The notes: a model not told the origin generated them from the sequence alone. A stretch of DNA of 64,000 bases from Marinobacter sp. BGYM27 (GCA_025153445.1 JANZNS010000001.1:434001-498000); one strand, 5' to 3'; counted from the first letter of the stretch, positions 26,684 through 38,694 are shown. A program made the numbers and translations.

Positions 26684-27565
26684 TTATTCCTTCACGATAG
26701 TGCCGGTCAGGTGAGGGGCGTCCCCCTTGCGATTGACCAGTTGAAAATCCAGTTGCTCTGTTCTGCTGGCAGATACCTCCCAATCGAGCCGGGCCTTGCC
26801 TGGCAGGAAAAGCGGCTTCTTGAAGTTTGCCGATACGGTCATCGCACCATCACCCCAGCCTTCGTTTTCCAGCAAGGCGATACAATGGGCCTTGCTCCAC
26901 ATACCGTGTGCGATAGCCCGTGGAAATCCGAAAAGCCGTGCCGAGAGCGCATGCATGTGGATTGGATTCAAATCCCCCGATACCTTTCCGTAATGCCGGC
27001 CCAGTGATTCGGGGGCGTTGACATCGAGCGTATGCGCCAGTCGCGCGAGCGCAGGTGGCCTGGATTTGGCATTTGATTTGCCACCGGATTTATCCGGTTG
27101 ACGGTAAAGGTTGGTACTCAACGATTCCCATACCCGCTGATCGCCAATCGAGACCTCGGTAACGAGATCGAACTCGATGCCCCTGTCGGTACTCTCCTGA
27201 TTGTCCAGTCTTACCTGAATATCCATGCATTCACCCACGGCAATGGGGCGTAACTGGGTAATCTTATTGCGAAGATGCACCAGCCCCAGTAATGGCAGCG
27301 GAAATGCTTTCTCGGTCAGAAGTTTCAGATGCAGTGGGAATGCGAGAATGTGCGGCCAGGTCACGGGTACCTTTGTGCCGGCACGGTATCCGCAAATGCT
27401 GGCGTATTGCCTAAGACGGGACGGATCGGTGGATACGCCGATCAACTCAGCGGCCAGTGTCGGGATCACCGGGCTTTCGTCTGCATTGAATCCGCTGGTG
27501 AGTGCCTTGCCATAAAGAGTCCACAGGGCAGGGGGTGTGCTTTTATAAGAAATGACATTCTGCAT
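26684..27565 (-). CDS. MaoC-like acyl dehydratase
   Basis: A 293-residue double-hotdog protein. The C-terminal half contains the hydratase-2 motif YGKVSGDLNPIHMH with the catalytic Asp and His, followed by GFPRAIAHGMW. The N-terminal half is a second, motif-poor hotdog. It probably hydrates or dehydrates enoyl-CoA or an acyl thioester in lipid metabolism. The substrate chain length cannot be told. It is convergent with the kinase gene and divergent from the AraC regulator at 27893, which is a plausible regulator. A GGAGGG site precedes the start at 27565, and a TATAAT lies further upstream. Confidence 0.87.
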   Translation of the reverse strand: MQNVISYKSTPPALWTLYGKALTSGFNADESPVIPTLAAELIGVSTDPSRLRQYASICGYRAGTKVPVTWPHILAFPLHLKLLTEKAFPLPLLGLVHLRNKITQLRPIAVGECMDIQVRLDNQESTDRGIEFDLVTEVSIGDQRVWESLSTNLYRQPDKSGGKSNAKSRPPALARLAHTLDVNAPESLGRHYGKVSGDLNPIHMHALSARLFGFPRAIAHGMWSKAHCIALLENEGWGDGAMTVSANFKKPLFLPGKARLDWEVSASRTEQLDFQLVNRKGDAPHLTGTIVKE

Positions 27566-27892
27566 GGTTCTTTGCGCCCTCCGCCGCCTAAACTGATGTT
27601 GAGTTGGATTGATTTAGCATTATTATAGTCATATTGGGCCATGTTCCGTTGGGCAGAAGATCTTCGGGAGTGAAGTGTGGGAGGCTTTCCCGCGCCGGTT
27701 GGCGTTTGGAATGACGCTACTGAAACTTCCCGGAATCTGGTACAAATGTTCCATGTCTTGCCGAGTCGGCCTGACAATGAGTATAAAAAGTGTCTCAGAC
27801 TGGTGTCTGGCCGGCATTGACTTCCATGTCATTCCAGCAGGTCGGGCGGGTCAACGCATAGAGCTTTGCTCAAAACAAAAAAGCAGGATGTT
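27566..27892. other. Divergent intergenic region between MaoC-like and AraC genes
   Basis: About 330 bases. On the minus strand there is a perfect TATAAT at 27627-27622, about 57 bp before the MaoC-like start, but without a good -35. An activator-dependent promoter would fit, and the divergent AraC regulator is the obvious candidate. No ORF or RNA gene is supported. Confidence 0.4.
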
Positions 27893-28930
27893 ATGCAGGA
27901 ACTTCGTGACGCAGGTGTGATGTTGCGCTTGATCTATCAGGCAATGAAGGATCAGGGTGTTGATACAGACGAGATATTCAAGCGCCTCGGCGTCAATGAG
28001 GACTACCTCAACTCCGCCCAGCTCAGAACACCCCACAGTGCTCAACTCTATTTCTGGCAGGTTGTCGAAGATGTGACTGGCGATCCGGATATCGGCTTGC
28101 ATCTGGGTCAGGCGCTGCCGACCTATAAGGGGCAGGTGCTCGAATATCTCTTCCTCAGCAGTCCCAATTTTGGCGAAGGTCTGCGGCGTGCCCTTAACTA
28201 CCAGCGTTTGCTAAGCGATGCTGCCAACAATGAATTCTTCATCGATGGAGATGAAGCCTGCATTGTACTGGATGCGGCGTCGGACGAGGTGCGTCGTCTG
28301 AAGCATTTTACTGAATGCTTTGTTCAGGGCTTGATGACGTTCTTCCGTTCAATAACGGACGGCCGTTTTGAGTGTTCCCGGATCGAATTCGAACATGAGC
28401 GAAACGAACGACAGGACCACGTGGCGGATGTGTTGGGATGCAATGTGGTTTTTGGAGCCGAAGAAAATCGCATGTATTTTCCGGCCAGATTCCTGAGCCA
28501 CCCATCGCCCCATGCGGAGCCCGAGCTGTTGGCGCTTCATGAACGCCTGGCAAGCGAGCAGGTCGCCCGGCTGGAGAAGAAAGATATCGTCGGCCAGGTA
28601 GAACGGATAGTGGCCGAGTTACTGGATAGCGGTGAAGTCACACTTGACTCGGTTGCGGAGCGTTTGGATATCAAGCCTCGTACCTTGCGAACACGATTAA
28701 CCGAGGCCGAAACCAGCTTCAATCAGGTGTTGGCGGATTTCCGCTATCGGCTGGCGCGCCAACTGCTGGCGACTACGGATGAGTCCATTGACGAGATCGT
28801 GTATCTGACCGGTTTTTCCGAGCCCAGCACCTTTTATCGCGCGTTCAAGCGATGGTCGGGTATGACGCCCATCGAATACCGTAAAGCGGCTAAGGGCCGT
28901 GACGTGCCTCTCGATGTGGCGATAAATTAA
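27893..28930 (+). CDS. AraC family transcriptional regulator (arabinose-binding-like N-terminal domain)
   Basis: 345 residues. The N-terminal two-thirds is the ligand-binding domain of the OruR/ArgR-like branch (LRTPHSAQLYFWQVVEDV, then DPDIGLHLGQ). The C-terminal 100 residues are the AraC double helix-turn-helix (VAERLDIKPRTLRTRL and IDEIVYLTGFSEPSTFYRAFKRWSGMTP). The start is the ATG at 27893 with AGGA just before it; the TTG at 27866 is less likely. It faces the MaoC-like gene, so control of acyl metabolism is a reasonable inference. A paralogue lies at 29313-30365 beyond tRNA-Asp. Confidence 0.92.
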   Translation: MQELRDAGVMLRLIYQAMKDQGVDTDEIFKRLGVNEDYLNSAQLRTPHSAQLYFWQVVEDVTGDPDIGLHLGQALPTYKGQVLEYLFLSSPNFGEGLRRALNYQRLLSDAANNEFFIDGDEACIVLDAASDEVRRLKHFTECFVQGLMTFFRSITDGRFECSRIEFEHERNERQDHVADVLGCNVVFGAEENRMYFPARFLSHPSPHAEPELLALHERLASEQVARLEKKDIVGQVERIVAELLDSGEVTLDSVAERLDIKPRTLRTRLTEAETSFNQVLADFRYRLARQLLATTDESIDEIVYLTGFSEPSTFYRAFKRWSGMTPIEYRKAAKGRDVPLDVAIN

Positions 28931-28959
28931 AAAAATTCTGATGTTAGTGATCAAAAGCG

Positions 28960-28987
28960 TTGACATGGTCAGGGGCGTCTTTATAAT
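28960..28987 (+). promoter_or_regulatory. Consensus sigma-70 promoter for tRNA-Asp
   Basis: TTGACA (28960-28965) and TATAAT (28982-28987) both match the consensus exactly, with a 16-bp spacer. A GC-rich discriminator (GCGCCC) follows the -10, as expected for a stringently controlled tRNA promoter. Confidence 0.92.
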
Positions 28988-29027
28988 GCGCCCTCGTTGT
29001 CACATTGAACGGTGGCAACGATAGCGC

Positions 29028-29104
29028 GGAGCGGTAGTTCAGCTGGTTAGAATACCGGCCTGTCACGCCGGGGGTCGCGGGTTCGAGTCCCGTCCGCTCC
29101 GCCA
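29028..29104 (+). tRNA. tRNA-Asp (anticodon GTC)
   Basis: 77 nt including an encoded CCA. The acceptor stem GGAGCGG pairs with CCGCTCC, the D-loop has AGCTGGTTAGA, the anticodon GTC is at 29062-29064 in a CCTGTCACG context, and the T-arm carries GGTTCGAGTCC. A T-rich stretch follows. It is preceded by a consensus promoter. Confidence 0.98.
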
Positions 29105-29211
29105 TTTTTTCCCTCCTTTTGTTTTTCTTTCCGTTTATGTAATCAAGTCGTCATCTACTGTTCATATGCTGCGTTGTATATTCTTTTAAAAGAAAATAAC
29201 GGAGAAGAACA

Positions 29212-29298
29212 ATGATTGATTACGAGGAAGAGTTGCTTGAATTCAATACGGACGATTTCGACGACGATGAAGATTTCGACGACGGCGTCGAGATGTAA
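29212..29298 (+). CDS. 28-residue highly acidic microprotein
   Basis: ATG at 29212, TAA at 29296-29298, with a strong GGAGAAG site (29201-29207) at ideal spacing. The product starts MIDYEEELLEF and continues with an Asp/Phe-rich tail (FDDDEDFDDG). Fifteen of 28 residues are Asp or Glu and none is basic. It lies between tRNA-Asp and the next AraC gene, so it may be transcribed by read-through from the tRNA promoter or from its own start. I know no family. A DNA-mimic or metal-binding role is possible but unsupported. Confidence 0.55.
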   Translation: MIDYEEELLEFNTDDFDDDEDFDDGVEM

Positions 29299-29312
29299 CC
29301 GGGTCCTTTCCC

Positions 29313-32570
<3,258 letters not shown>

Positions 32571-32593
32571 CAAGGTTGAGTGCTGGTAGTTCC

Positions 32594-32629
32594 AAGGCCG
32601 GTCGCAGGTTGCTGTGACCGGCCTTTTTT
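32594..32629 (+). terminator. Rho-independent terminator of fadH
   Basis: AAGGCCGGTC (32594-32603) pairs with GACCGGCCTT (32616-32625) around a 12-nt loop. A run of six T follows. Confidence 0.9.
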
Positions 32630-32736
32630 GTATCTGTCGACTGCAGTTTTCATAGATTGACAAAGTTTGGAAAGGCTCACATATTGGTGCTGCACCGATT
32701 ATTTGAATACAAGCTTCATTGTACGGAAGGTTATTC

Positions 32737-32994
32737 ATGCATATTTCATTAACACCCGAGCTTGAGTCGAGGGTTAGATCCCGAGTGGAAAGCGGTCTTT
32801 ACAATAATGCCAGCGAGGTGATTCGGGAGGCGTTGCGATTTATGGAGACACATGAAGACTGGATCTACGAAATAAAGCTCGCAAAATTGCGCGAGCAGTT
32901 GGCTGTGGGCGTTGATCAGCTGGATGCTGGCGAAGGAATCACTGCTCTGTCAGAAACGGATTTGAACGTTCTGTTTGACGAGATTAAAAAGTAA
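32737..32994 (+). CDS. ParD-like type II antitoxin
   Basis: An 85-residue ribbon-helix-helix antitoxin of the CC2985/ParD type. The N-terminus MHISLTPELESRVRSRVESG forms the DNA-binding strand and helix, and NNASEVIREALRFME is the second helix. The C-terminal part wraps the toxin and autoregulates the operon. The start is the ATG at 32737 behind GGAAGG (32725-32730); an upstream in-frame start at 32719 lies before that site. It is followed 14 bases later by the toxin gene. Confidence 0.87.
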   Translation: MHISLTPELESRVRSRVESGLYNNASEVIREALRFMETHEDWIYEIKLAKLREQLAVGVDQLDAGEGITALSETDLNVLFDEIKK

Positions 32995-33008
32995 GGAATG
33001 CCCGCTTT

Positions 33009-33308
33009 ATGGCGACAAAAGGACTTGTTGTATCCCCGGCCGCTCGGGACGATCTCGTTAAAATATACCAGTATGGCCTGATGGAGTGGGGCGAATTCCG
33101 CAGTGGACAATATCTTGAAAAAATAAAGAGCCAATTCTGGCTATTGGTCGACCAGATCAATATTGGCGTTGCCTGTCCAGATGTCCTTCCTGATGCCCGC
33201 AAAATCGTCGTCGGTCGCCATGTTATTTTCTATCGCCAGAGAGACGATGTGGTGCAAATTATCCGTGTTCTCCATAGTCGTCAGGATGTTCATCGAAATC
33301 TTGGTTAA
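33009..33308 (+). CDS. ParE/RelE-superfamily toxin
   Basis: 99 residues of ParE type: VVSPAARDDLVKIYQYG at the start, SFWLLVD-like helices, and VVGRHVIFYRQRDDVVQIIRVLHSRQDV, which matches the family C-terminal strand pair. Relatives poison DNA gyrase; the gyrase-type rather than ribosome-type activity is inferred from the pairing with a ParD antitoxin. It appears intact. The module sits as a small insertion between fadH's terminator and the coiled-coil gene. Confidence 0.87.
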   Translation: MATKGLVVSPAARDDLVKIYQYGLMEWGEFRSGQYLEKIKSQFWLLVDQINIGVACPDVLPDARKIVVGRHVIFYRQRDDVVQIIRVLHSRQDVHRNLG

Positions 33309-33516
33309 GTTTGACACTACCCCTGTGACGGCAGGCTGTGGCTCAGTGACGTCGCTGTCGACGTTTTTGAATAATATTGCACAACCAGTTTCAAAACGTT
33401 GCAGTTTTGTTCTCATGCCGTTGCATCGCAATGTCTACAATAGCCGTTACTACAGAACACAATAATCCGGTGCGAGTGGCGCTATTTCGTGCCGCTTGTT
33501 TTTCAGAGGGTCGGGC

Positions 33517-34776
33517 ATGGCGACATCCGAAAAGGCTGATGACGGTTATTCAGCTGTTTTTTTTATGGAAGGGGCTCAGGTAGCCAGGCATATGCGTGGC
33601 TCGGAGTTTGGTGCCTTTCTGGATGGTTATGTCGGGTTGTCTGACCTTGCGGATACTGATGTGCGGGCGGTTTACGCAGGCCTCGCGCCGGATCTGAAGA
33701 TTCTGTCGCTGGTTTTCTTCCGGATCTATTTTGACGAGGAGGGGCGCGCCGATAGTCACTGGAACGTGCCGATTGAGCGGCTTTCGGAGATAGGTGCGAA
33801 AGGGCCGGATCTTGGTTCGGGGCCCATCAAGCTTGTGTGCCGCAGCCTTTGCCCGGAGCCCGAGTTTGTGAATGATCTCTGGGATCCGAATATGACTCCG
33901 GGCAGCAATACGTTTCAGGCGGTGAGACGGGCTGTAGAAGCAAATCAGCTTAAATTTCAGAAGCGTGAAGTTGAAGCAGGCACCGATGATATCCCGGTAT
34001 TGAATGCGTCAGTGAAGCGGCCGCAGGCCGTCGAGCCGGAGAATGCCGAGGGTGCGCAGCAGCGTATGCGCCTGGCCCAGATGATTCGTGACCAGCGATT
34101 GCGAATCAAAACCTTGCAGAGCGTGCATCGGGATGCCCTGTCAGATTTGCAGCGCGAACACCGGCACGAGTTTCAAATCCAGCGCAATGAATTGTTGGAC
34201 GCTCAGCAGTCGCTCGAACGTTTGCGCCTGACCAACGAACAGCTGAAGCGGCGGCTTGAAGAGCGCAACGAACAGTATCTTAGCCTGCAGCTGGAGCTGA
34301 ATAGTGCCCGGGCAAGTAAAGAAGCCCAGCAGGAGGCGGTTAGCGCCGAGGTTGTGCTGCTCCGGGAGCAGCTTGAACGGAAGCAGCGCGAACTTGAATT
34401 GCGCAATGACCAGATCGTGCTTTTGGAGCAGGAACGTTACGACGATGCGCAGCGGGAGCCGCTGGAAGATACGTTACTGTCGGAGTTACAGCAGCAGAAT
34501 GTGTTCCTGGTGGCCTATCATCCGGGTATGGGGCATATCACGCTGCCTTTCGAAGAATTTGAACACTATTTCGAGAATCCCGTCGGCTATATCGCCCGCA
34601 AGTGCGGCATGAACGAGCCGGCATATCGTCAGTGGCTGGCGCATCATGATGATCCGACCTGCCAGGCGGATGTTGAAGGCTCACCGTGTGGCCAGCCTTT
34701 GATCCGTGTCAGTCAGCCATCTGACTTCAGACCAGGCATTGATGACCTGTGTGAAGCGCATCAGGTCGCAGAGTAA
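33517..34776 (+). CDS. Coiled-coil protein of unknown function
   Basis: 419 residues in three parts. The N-terminal domain (about 1-150) is globular, with FFMEGAQVARHMRGSEFGAF and a run of acidic loops. Residues about 180-320 are a long coiled coil rich in Gln, Arg, Glu and Leu (LQREHRHEFQIQRNELLDAQ). The C-terminal 90 residues are a small globular domain with four Cys (KCGMNE, DPTCQADVEGSPCGQP, DDLCEAH) that could bind a metal. No membrane segment. I do not recognise the family. The start is the ATG at 33517 with AGAGGG upstream. Confidence 0.75.
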   Translation: MATSEKADDGYSAVFFMEGAQVARHMRGSEFGAFLDGYVGLSDLADTDVRAVYAGLAPDLKILSLVFFRIYFDEEGRADSHWNVPIERLSEIGAKGPDLGSGPIKLVCRSLCPEPEFVNDLWDPNMTPGSNTFQAVRRAVEANQLKFQKREVEAGTDDIPVLNASVKRPQAVEPENAEGAQQRMRLAQMIRDQRLRIKTLQSVHRDALSDLQREHRHEFQIQRNELLDAQQSLERLRLTNEQLKRRLEERNEQYLSLQLELNSARASKEAQQEAVSAEVVLLREQLERKQRELELRNDQIVLLEQERYDDAQREPLEDTLLSELQQQNVFLVAYHPGMGHITLPFEEFEHYFENPVGYIARKCGMNEPAYRQWLAHHDDPTCQADVEGSPCGQPLIRVSQPSDFRPGIDDLCEAHQVAE

Positions 34777-34806
34777 CCACGCCTCAATCAATGGCTGGCC
34801 GGTTTG

Positions 34807-35685
34807 TCAGGGCCAGCAATCCGGTACGACAAACCAGCGTTCGCTTTCCTGCCAGCCTCCGTCACTGTGCGGCTCCATTTCTGCAAATAATCGTGGAGGG
34901 CCACCGGCCTTCACCTTCTCTATCTGCGCTTGTGTATCGGTCTCATCGGGCTCTGAACACTGTTGTGCCGGGCCAAGCCAATGGGGCTTGTTCAGCACGA
35001 TCCAGTGTTTTGTGTCAGTTGGTTCCAGATCGTGTGCCCGACACCAGCGCCCCCTGGCATGATTTTTCGGTGCGCTGGCGGGTGATTCGATGGCGTTATC
35101 ACCGGGATAAAACAGATAACCAGGCATAAAAACCCTGGGCTCCGGGGGGGATGTAATGCCGTGGCTTGCTAAAAGGGCCCGGGTTTCGGGGCGCTCGGTC
35201 ATCTTGCTTTGGTGATTGAGTAACCGGTGTGTCTTCAGATCCAGCCGGTCCTTGGCATTCGGGCCATACCAGCGATTATCCGGGGCATAGCCGAGATAGA
35301 ATTTGACGGCGATTTCGTGATGTTCCGGCAGGCCAGTGGCGGGGTTGAGAAATACGAAATCAAGCTCGCCCAGTGTGCGTTGTTCGTCTCGCACCGGCTG
35401 ATTGCGAAGCAGTGTGGGCCACCCTAATAAATCCGACATCAGAAAACCGTAGAGGCGTTCGAAGTAGATGCCAAGCCGAAGGTGGCCGTCCAGCGCCAAC
35501 GCCGTGAGCAGCGGTTGCGGGTTTCGGTCAAGTTCGATCAGTGTGTTTTGCAGGTTATCCGGCAGGTATTGCTGCAACGGCACCTGTTTTGGCGAAGCGG
35601 TCAGCGACGGGGCTTCACACAGCCAGGCGAGATGTCTGACGGAGGGTGTTAGCCAGCGGGTGTCGGTCAGAAATGATGAGCTAAT
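34807..35685 (-). CDS. DUF1853 family protein, apparent AUU start
   Basis: A DUF1853 protein (292 residues from the proposed start). The conserved core is visible: LGELDFVFLNP, HHEIAVKFYLGY, and GPNAKDRLDLKTHRL, which recalls a PD-(D/E)XK-like nuclease fold. The first ATG/GTG/TTG codon in frame is GTG at 35583 and has no ribosome site. The conserved family N-terminus (TPSVRHLAWLCEAPSL) lies upstream of it. The only codon with an AAGGA site at 8 nt is ATT at 35685-35683, so I propose AUU initiation. Divergent from nadK, as in Pseudomonas. Function is unknown. Confidence 0.8.
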   Translation of the reverse strand: MSSSFLTDTRWLTPSVRHLAWLCEAPSLTASPKQVPLQQYLPDNLQNTLIELDRNPQPLLTALALDGHLRLGIYFERLYGFLMSDLLGWPTLLRNQPVRDEQRTLGELDFVFLNPATGLPEHHEIAVKFYLGYAPDNRWYGPNAKDRLDLKTHRLLNHQSKMTERPETRALLASHGITSPPEPRVFMPGYLFYPGDNAIESPASAPKNHARGRWCRAHDLEPTDTKHWIVLNKPHWLGPAQQCSEPDETDTQAQIEKVKAGGPPRLFAEMEPHSDGGWQESERWFVVPDCWP

Positions 35686-35848
35686 GACGGATTTCCTTTC
35701 TGATAGAGCGGTGAACGAGGCTCCGAAGGATAAATCAGGGCAGGTTCTTTTTCAGAATTTGCCTGTTATTCGTTACTATGGCCGTAGACTAGGCATCACT
35801 ATAACCCGATTATCGGGAACGTATCACCGGGCTGGCACGGGACGTCGA

Positions 35849-36733
35849 ATGGAGCAATTCAGGAATATTGGCATCATCGGTCGGATGAACAGCGTCAAGG
35901 TTGTCGAGACGTTGCGTCATCTCCGCACCTATCTGATCAATGAAAACTACCAGGTTATTCTTGAGTCAGACACCGCCACCATGTTGCCGGGGCACGGGCT
36001 TCAGGTTTCCAGTAAAAAATTGCTGGGAGAAATCTGCGATCTTGTCATTGTTGTGGGAGGAGACGGCAGTCTGCTGGGCGCTGCGCGCGAACTGGCAAAA
36101 TCGAAGATTCCCATATTGGGCGTTAACCGCGGGCGATTGGGCTTTCTCACCGATATCTCCCCGGATGATCTTGAAGACAGAGTCGGGCGCGTGCTTCAGG
36201 GTGAGTACATCGAGGAACACCGCTTCCTGCTTGATGCCCACGTTACTCGGGACGATAACCCGCTTGGGTTTGGTACCGCATTGAATGATGTGGTGCTTCA
36301 TCCCGGCAAGTCCACACGGATGATCGGATTTGATCTATATATCGACGGGCACTTTGTATATAGCCAGCGGTCTGACGGTTTAATCGTATCGACACCTACT
36401 GGCTCCACTGCGTATTCATTGTCTGCGGGTGGGCCCATTATGCATCCGAAACTGGATGCAGTGGTGCTGGTGCCGATGTTCCCCCATACCCTCAGTAGCC
36501 GGCCGATCGTGGTCGACGGTAAAAGCGAGATAAAACTGGTGATCGGCGAGAGCAACGAGACCTATCCCCAGGTCAGTTGTGATGGCCAGATGGATATTGC
36601 CTGCGCGCCTGGCGATGTCATTCGTATCACCAAAAAGCCTTTCAAGATCCGCCTTATACATCCAACGGATCATAATTTTTACGCAACCTGCCGTGAAAAG
36701 CTCGGGTGGGCCAGCAACATCGCAGCGAGTTGA
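35849..36733 (+). CDS. nadK: NAD kinase
   Basis: A 294-residue ATP-NAD kinase that makes NADP. The GGDG motif at 70-73 contains the catalytic Asp, LGVNRGRLGFLTDI and TPTGSTAYSLSAGGP are the other family signatures, and SSRPIVVDG lies near the C-terminus. The start at 35849 (MEQFRNIGIIGR) matches the family; the frame continues far upstream without resemblance. The ribosome site is weak. The phosphoesterase gene begins three bases after its stop, so the two are probably co-translated. Confidence 0.96.
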   Translation: MEQFRNIGIIGRMNSVKVVETLRHLRTYLINENYQVILESDTATMLPGHGLQVSSKKLLGEICDLVIVVGGDGSLLGAARELAKSKIPILGVNRGRLGFLTDISPDDLEDRVGRVLQGEYIEEHRFLLDAHVTRDDNPLGFGTALNDVVLHPGKSTRMIGFDLYIDGHFVYSQRSDGLIVSTPTGSTAYSLSAGGPIMHPKLDAVVLVPMFPHTLSSRPIVVDGKSEIKLVIGESNETYPQVSCDGQMDIACAPGDVIRITKKPFKIRLIHPTDHNFYATCREKLGWASNIAAS

Positions 36734-36735
36734 TT

Positions 36736-37746
36736 ATGCCGGTTAAGCGTTCAGGCAGTCGGGGATACGACATCATTGGTGATGTTCACGGATGCGCCAA
36801 TACCCTTAAAGCGTTGCTGGAACATATGGGGTACCGGAAGATTAACGGTATCTATCAGCACAAGCGCCGTCAGGTCATTTTCATCGGTGACATTATTGAC
36901 CGTGGCCCCAGGATACGTGAGGCACTGCATCTGGTGCGGGATATGGTGGAGCACGGGTCTGCCCAGATCACCATGGGGAATCACGAATACAACGCGCTGG
37001 GGTATTGCACTCGTGCCCGTGCAGGCAGCGGTCGTAAGTTTCTGCGCGAGCACAACGCGCGCCATGACCGGTTGATTGGCGAGACGCTGAGCCAGTTCGA
37101 TCAGTATCCGCGCGAGTGGAACGAGTTTCTGGAATGGTTCTACACGCTTCCGCTATTTCTGGAAGTTGAGCATTTCCGTGTCGTGCATGCCTGCTGGGAT
37201 AATCGCCTGATCGAAAAATTCCGGGCCAGTCAGGGTGGAAACCGGATCGACGAGGACTTCCTGCATGCCTCATCAGCGCTGGACTCTTTCGCCGGGCAGG
37301 TCATGGATCGGCTGTTGCGAGGAACGGATCTCCGGCTTCCCGATGGCCTGGCGATCACCGGCAAGGACGGATTGACCCGACAGTTCTTCCGGACCAAATT
37401 CTGGGCGGAGAATCCCAAAACCTATGCCGACGTGGTCTTTCAGCCGGATCCGTTACCGGATGATATCGCTAACAGGCCGTTGAGTGAGGCCGAGCACAAA
37501 AAAATCCTGTCTTATCCGGAATCAGAACCGCCGGTTTTTGTGGGCCACTATTGGCGTGAAGGTGCACCGGCGCCGCTTAAATCCAATGTCGCCTGTATCG
37601 ATTACAGTGCGGTCAAATACGGCCGCCTGGTGGCGTACCGCATGGACGATGAGCGCGTATTGTCGGCAGACAAGTTTGTGTCCATTAACGTGCCGCGTCC
37701 GGAATTGATCGACGACGGGCAAAAAGAAGACAGCCTCACGAGGTAA
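36736..37746 (+). CDS. Calcineurin-like metallophosphoesterase
   Basis: 336 residues with the full metallophosphoesterase signature: GDVHG near residue 14, GDIIDRGP, GNHEYN, and a terminal GHYW replacing the usual GH.H region. It resembles the PrpA/ApaH branch of serine/threonine or nucleotide phosphatases. The substrate is unknown. It starts immediately after nadK and is followed by the rhomboid gene, an arrangement also found in Pseudomonas genomes, so a shared housekeeping function is likely. Confidence 0.88.
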   Translation: MPVKRSGSRGYDIIGDVHGCANTLKALLEHMGYRKINGIYQHKRRQVIFIGDIIDRGPRIREALHLVRDMVEHGSAQITMGNHEYNALGYCTRARAGSGRKFLREHNARHDRLIGETLSQFDQYPREWNEFLEWFYTLPLFLEVEHFRVVHACWDNRLIEKFRASQGGNRIDEDFLHASSALDSFAGQVMDRLLRGTDLRLPDGLAITGKDGLTRQFFRTKFWAENPKTYADVVFQPDPLPDDIANRPLSEAEHKKILSYPESEPPVFVGHYWREGAPAPLKSNVACIDYSAVKYGRLVAYRMDDERVLSADKFVSINVPRPELIDDGQKEDSLTR

Positions 37747-37750
37747 CCGC

Positions 37751-38614
37751 TTGTATCGAGTAAAACAGCTTCCGGCCGACACCGATCTCGGCACCTTCAG
37801 TCAATGGCTGAAGCACCAGGGCGTTAGCCATCGGATATCGGAAGAGGGCGACAGTCAGGTCTTGTGGCTTGAGGATCCTGCCCATAGTGAGCCGGTTCTC
37901 GCCGCGCTGGAGCAGTATCTTGACCGTCCGGAACTACGTGACGCTGTGTCGGAATCTGTTCATTCACCAGTATTTGTAAATGGGCGCTGGCAACCGTCAC
38001 CGCGTCATGCGCCGATGGTGCTGGCTCTGATCGCAGTTGCGGTTCTGGTGTCATGGTTTACAGGGCTGGGCCGGGAAACACTCTCAGCGACGCTGATGTA
38101 TGTGGATCCGAGAGATTTTGACTGGCAGACCTTCCCGCAGCGGGTTGACGCCTTGTCCCAGACATTGGCGCAGGGGCAGTTCTGGCGCTGGCTGACACCG
38201 GATTTCTTGCACTTTAGTTGGTCGCATGTGCTGTTTAACAGCGTCATGCTGTGGTTTCTGGGTAGCCAGGTTGAATGGTTCGATGGTCGGATGCGCCTTG
38301 GTATTCTCGTGGTGGGGATCAGTCTGGTATCGAACACCCTGCAGTACTTTGTTTCCGGGCCGCTATTCGGCGGTCTTTCAGGCGTGGTTTACGGCATCCT
38401 GGCTTACTGCTGGCTGAGTCAGCAGCGCAAGGCCCGCTTTCAGTTTCCTCCGGCCCTGGTGATCTTTTCTCTGGTATGGATGGTGATTGGCTTTACGCCA
38501 TTGCCTGAGTGGCTTGGGATAGGCTCAATGGCAAATGAAGCCCATCTCGGAGGTTTTATTGTCGGGTTGGCGCTCGCGATTCTTCCGCCCCCAGCGAAAA
38601 ACAAGCCTGCCTGA
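37751..38614 (+). CDS. Rhomboid family intramembrane serine protease (GlpG-like)
   Basis: 287 residues. A cytoplasmic N-terminal domain (about 1-80) precedes six hydrophobic helices. The catalytic dyad is S210 in GGLSGVVYG and H265 in ANEAHLGG. The HFSWSHVLFN segment corresponds to the conserved helix-2 histidine and Asn region. It cleaves membrane proteins within the bilayer; substrates are unknown. The start is TTG 37751 behind GAGG (37740-37743). It follows the phosphoesterase stop by four bases, in an operon with nadK. Confidence 0.92.
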   Translation: MYRVKQLPADTDLGTFSQWLKHQGVSHRISEEGDSQVLWLEDPAHSEPVLAALEQYLDRPELRDAVSESVHSPVFVNGRWQPSPRHAPMVLALIAVAVLVSWFTGLGRETLSATLMYVDPRDFDWQTFPQRVDALSQTLAQGQFWRWLTPDFLHFSWSHVLFNSVMLWFLGSQVEWFDGRMRLGILVVGISLVSNTLQYFVSGPLFGGLSGVVYGILAYCWLSQQRKARFQFPPALVIFSLVWMVIGFTPLPEWLGIGSMANEAHLGGFIVGLALAILPPPAKNKPA

Positions 38615-38668
38615 CAGGTGCGTGGACCAGAATTCCGGTTTCTGGTTGACTTCATCACTGCAAATGGC

Positions 38669-38694
38669 AAAAAAAAGCCCCGCAAATGCGGGGC
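38669..38694 (-). terminator. Terminator of the candidate small RNA
   Basis: On the minus strand GCCCCGC (38694-38688) pairs with GCGGGGC (38683-38677) around ATTT. It is followed by eight U (38676-38669). On the plus strand no U tract follows, so it belongs to the minus-strand transcript. Confidence 0.9.
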
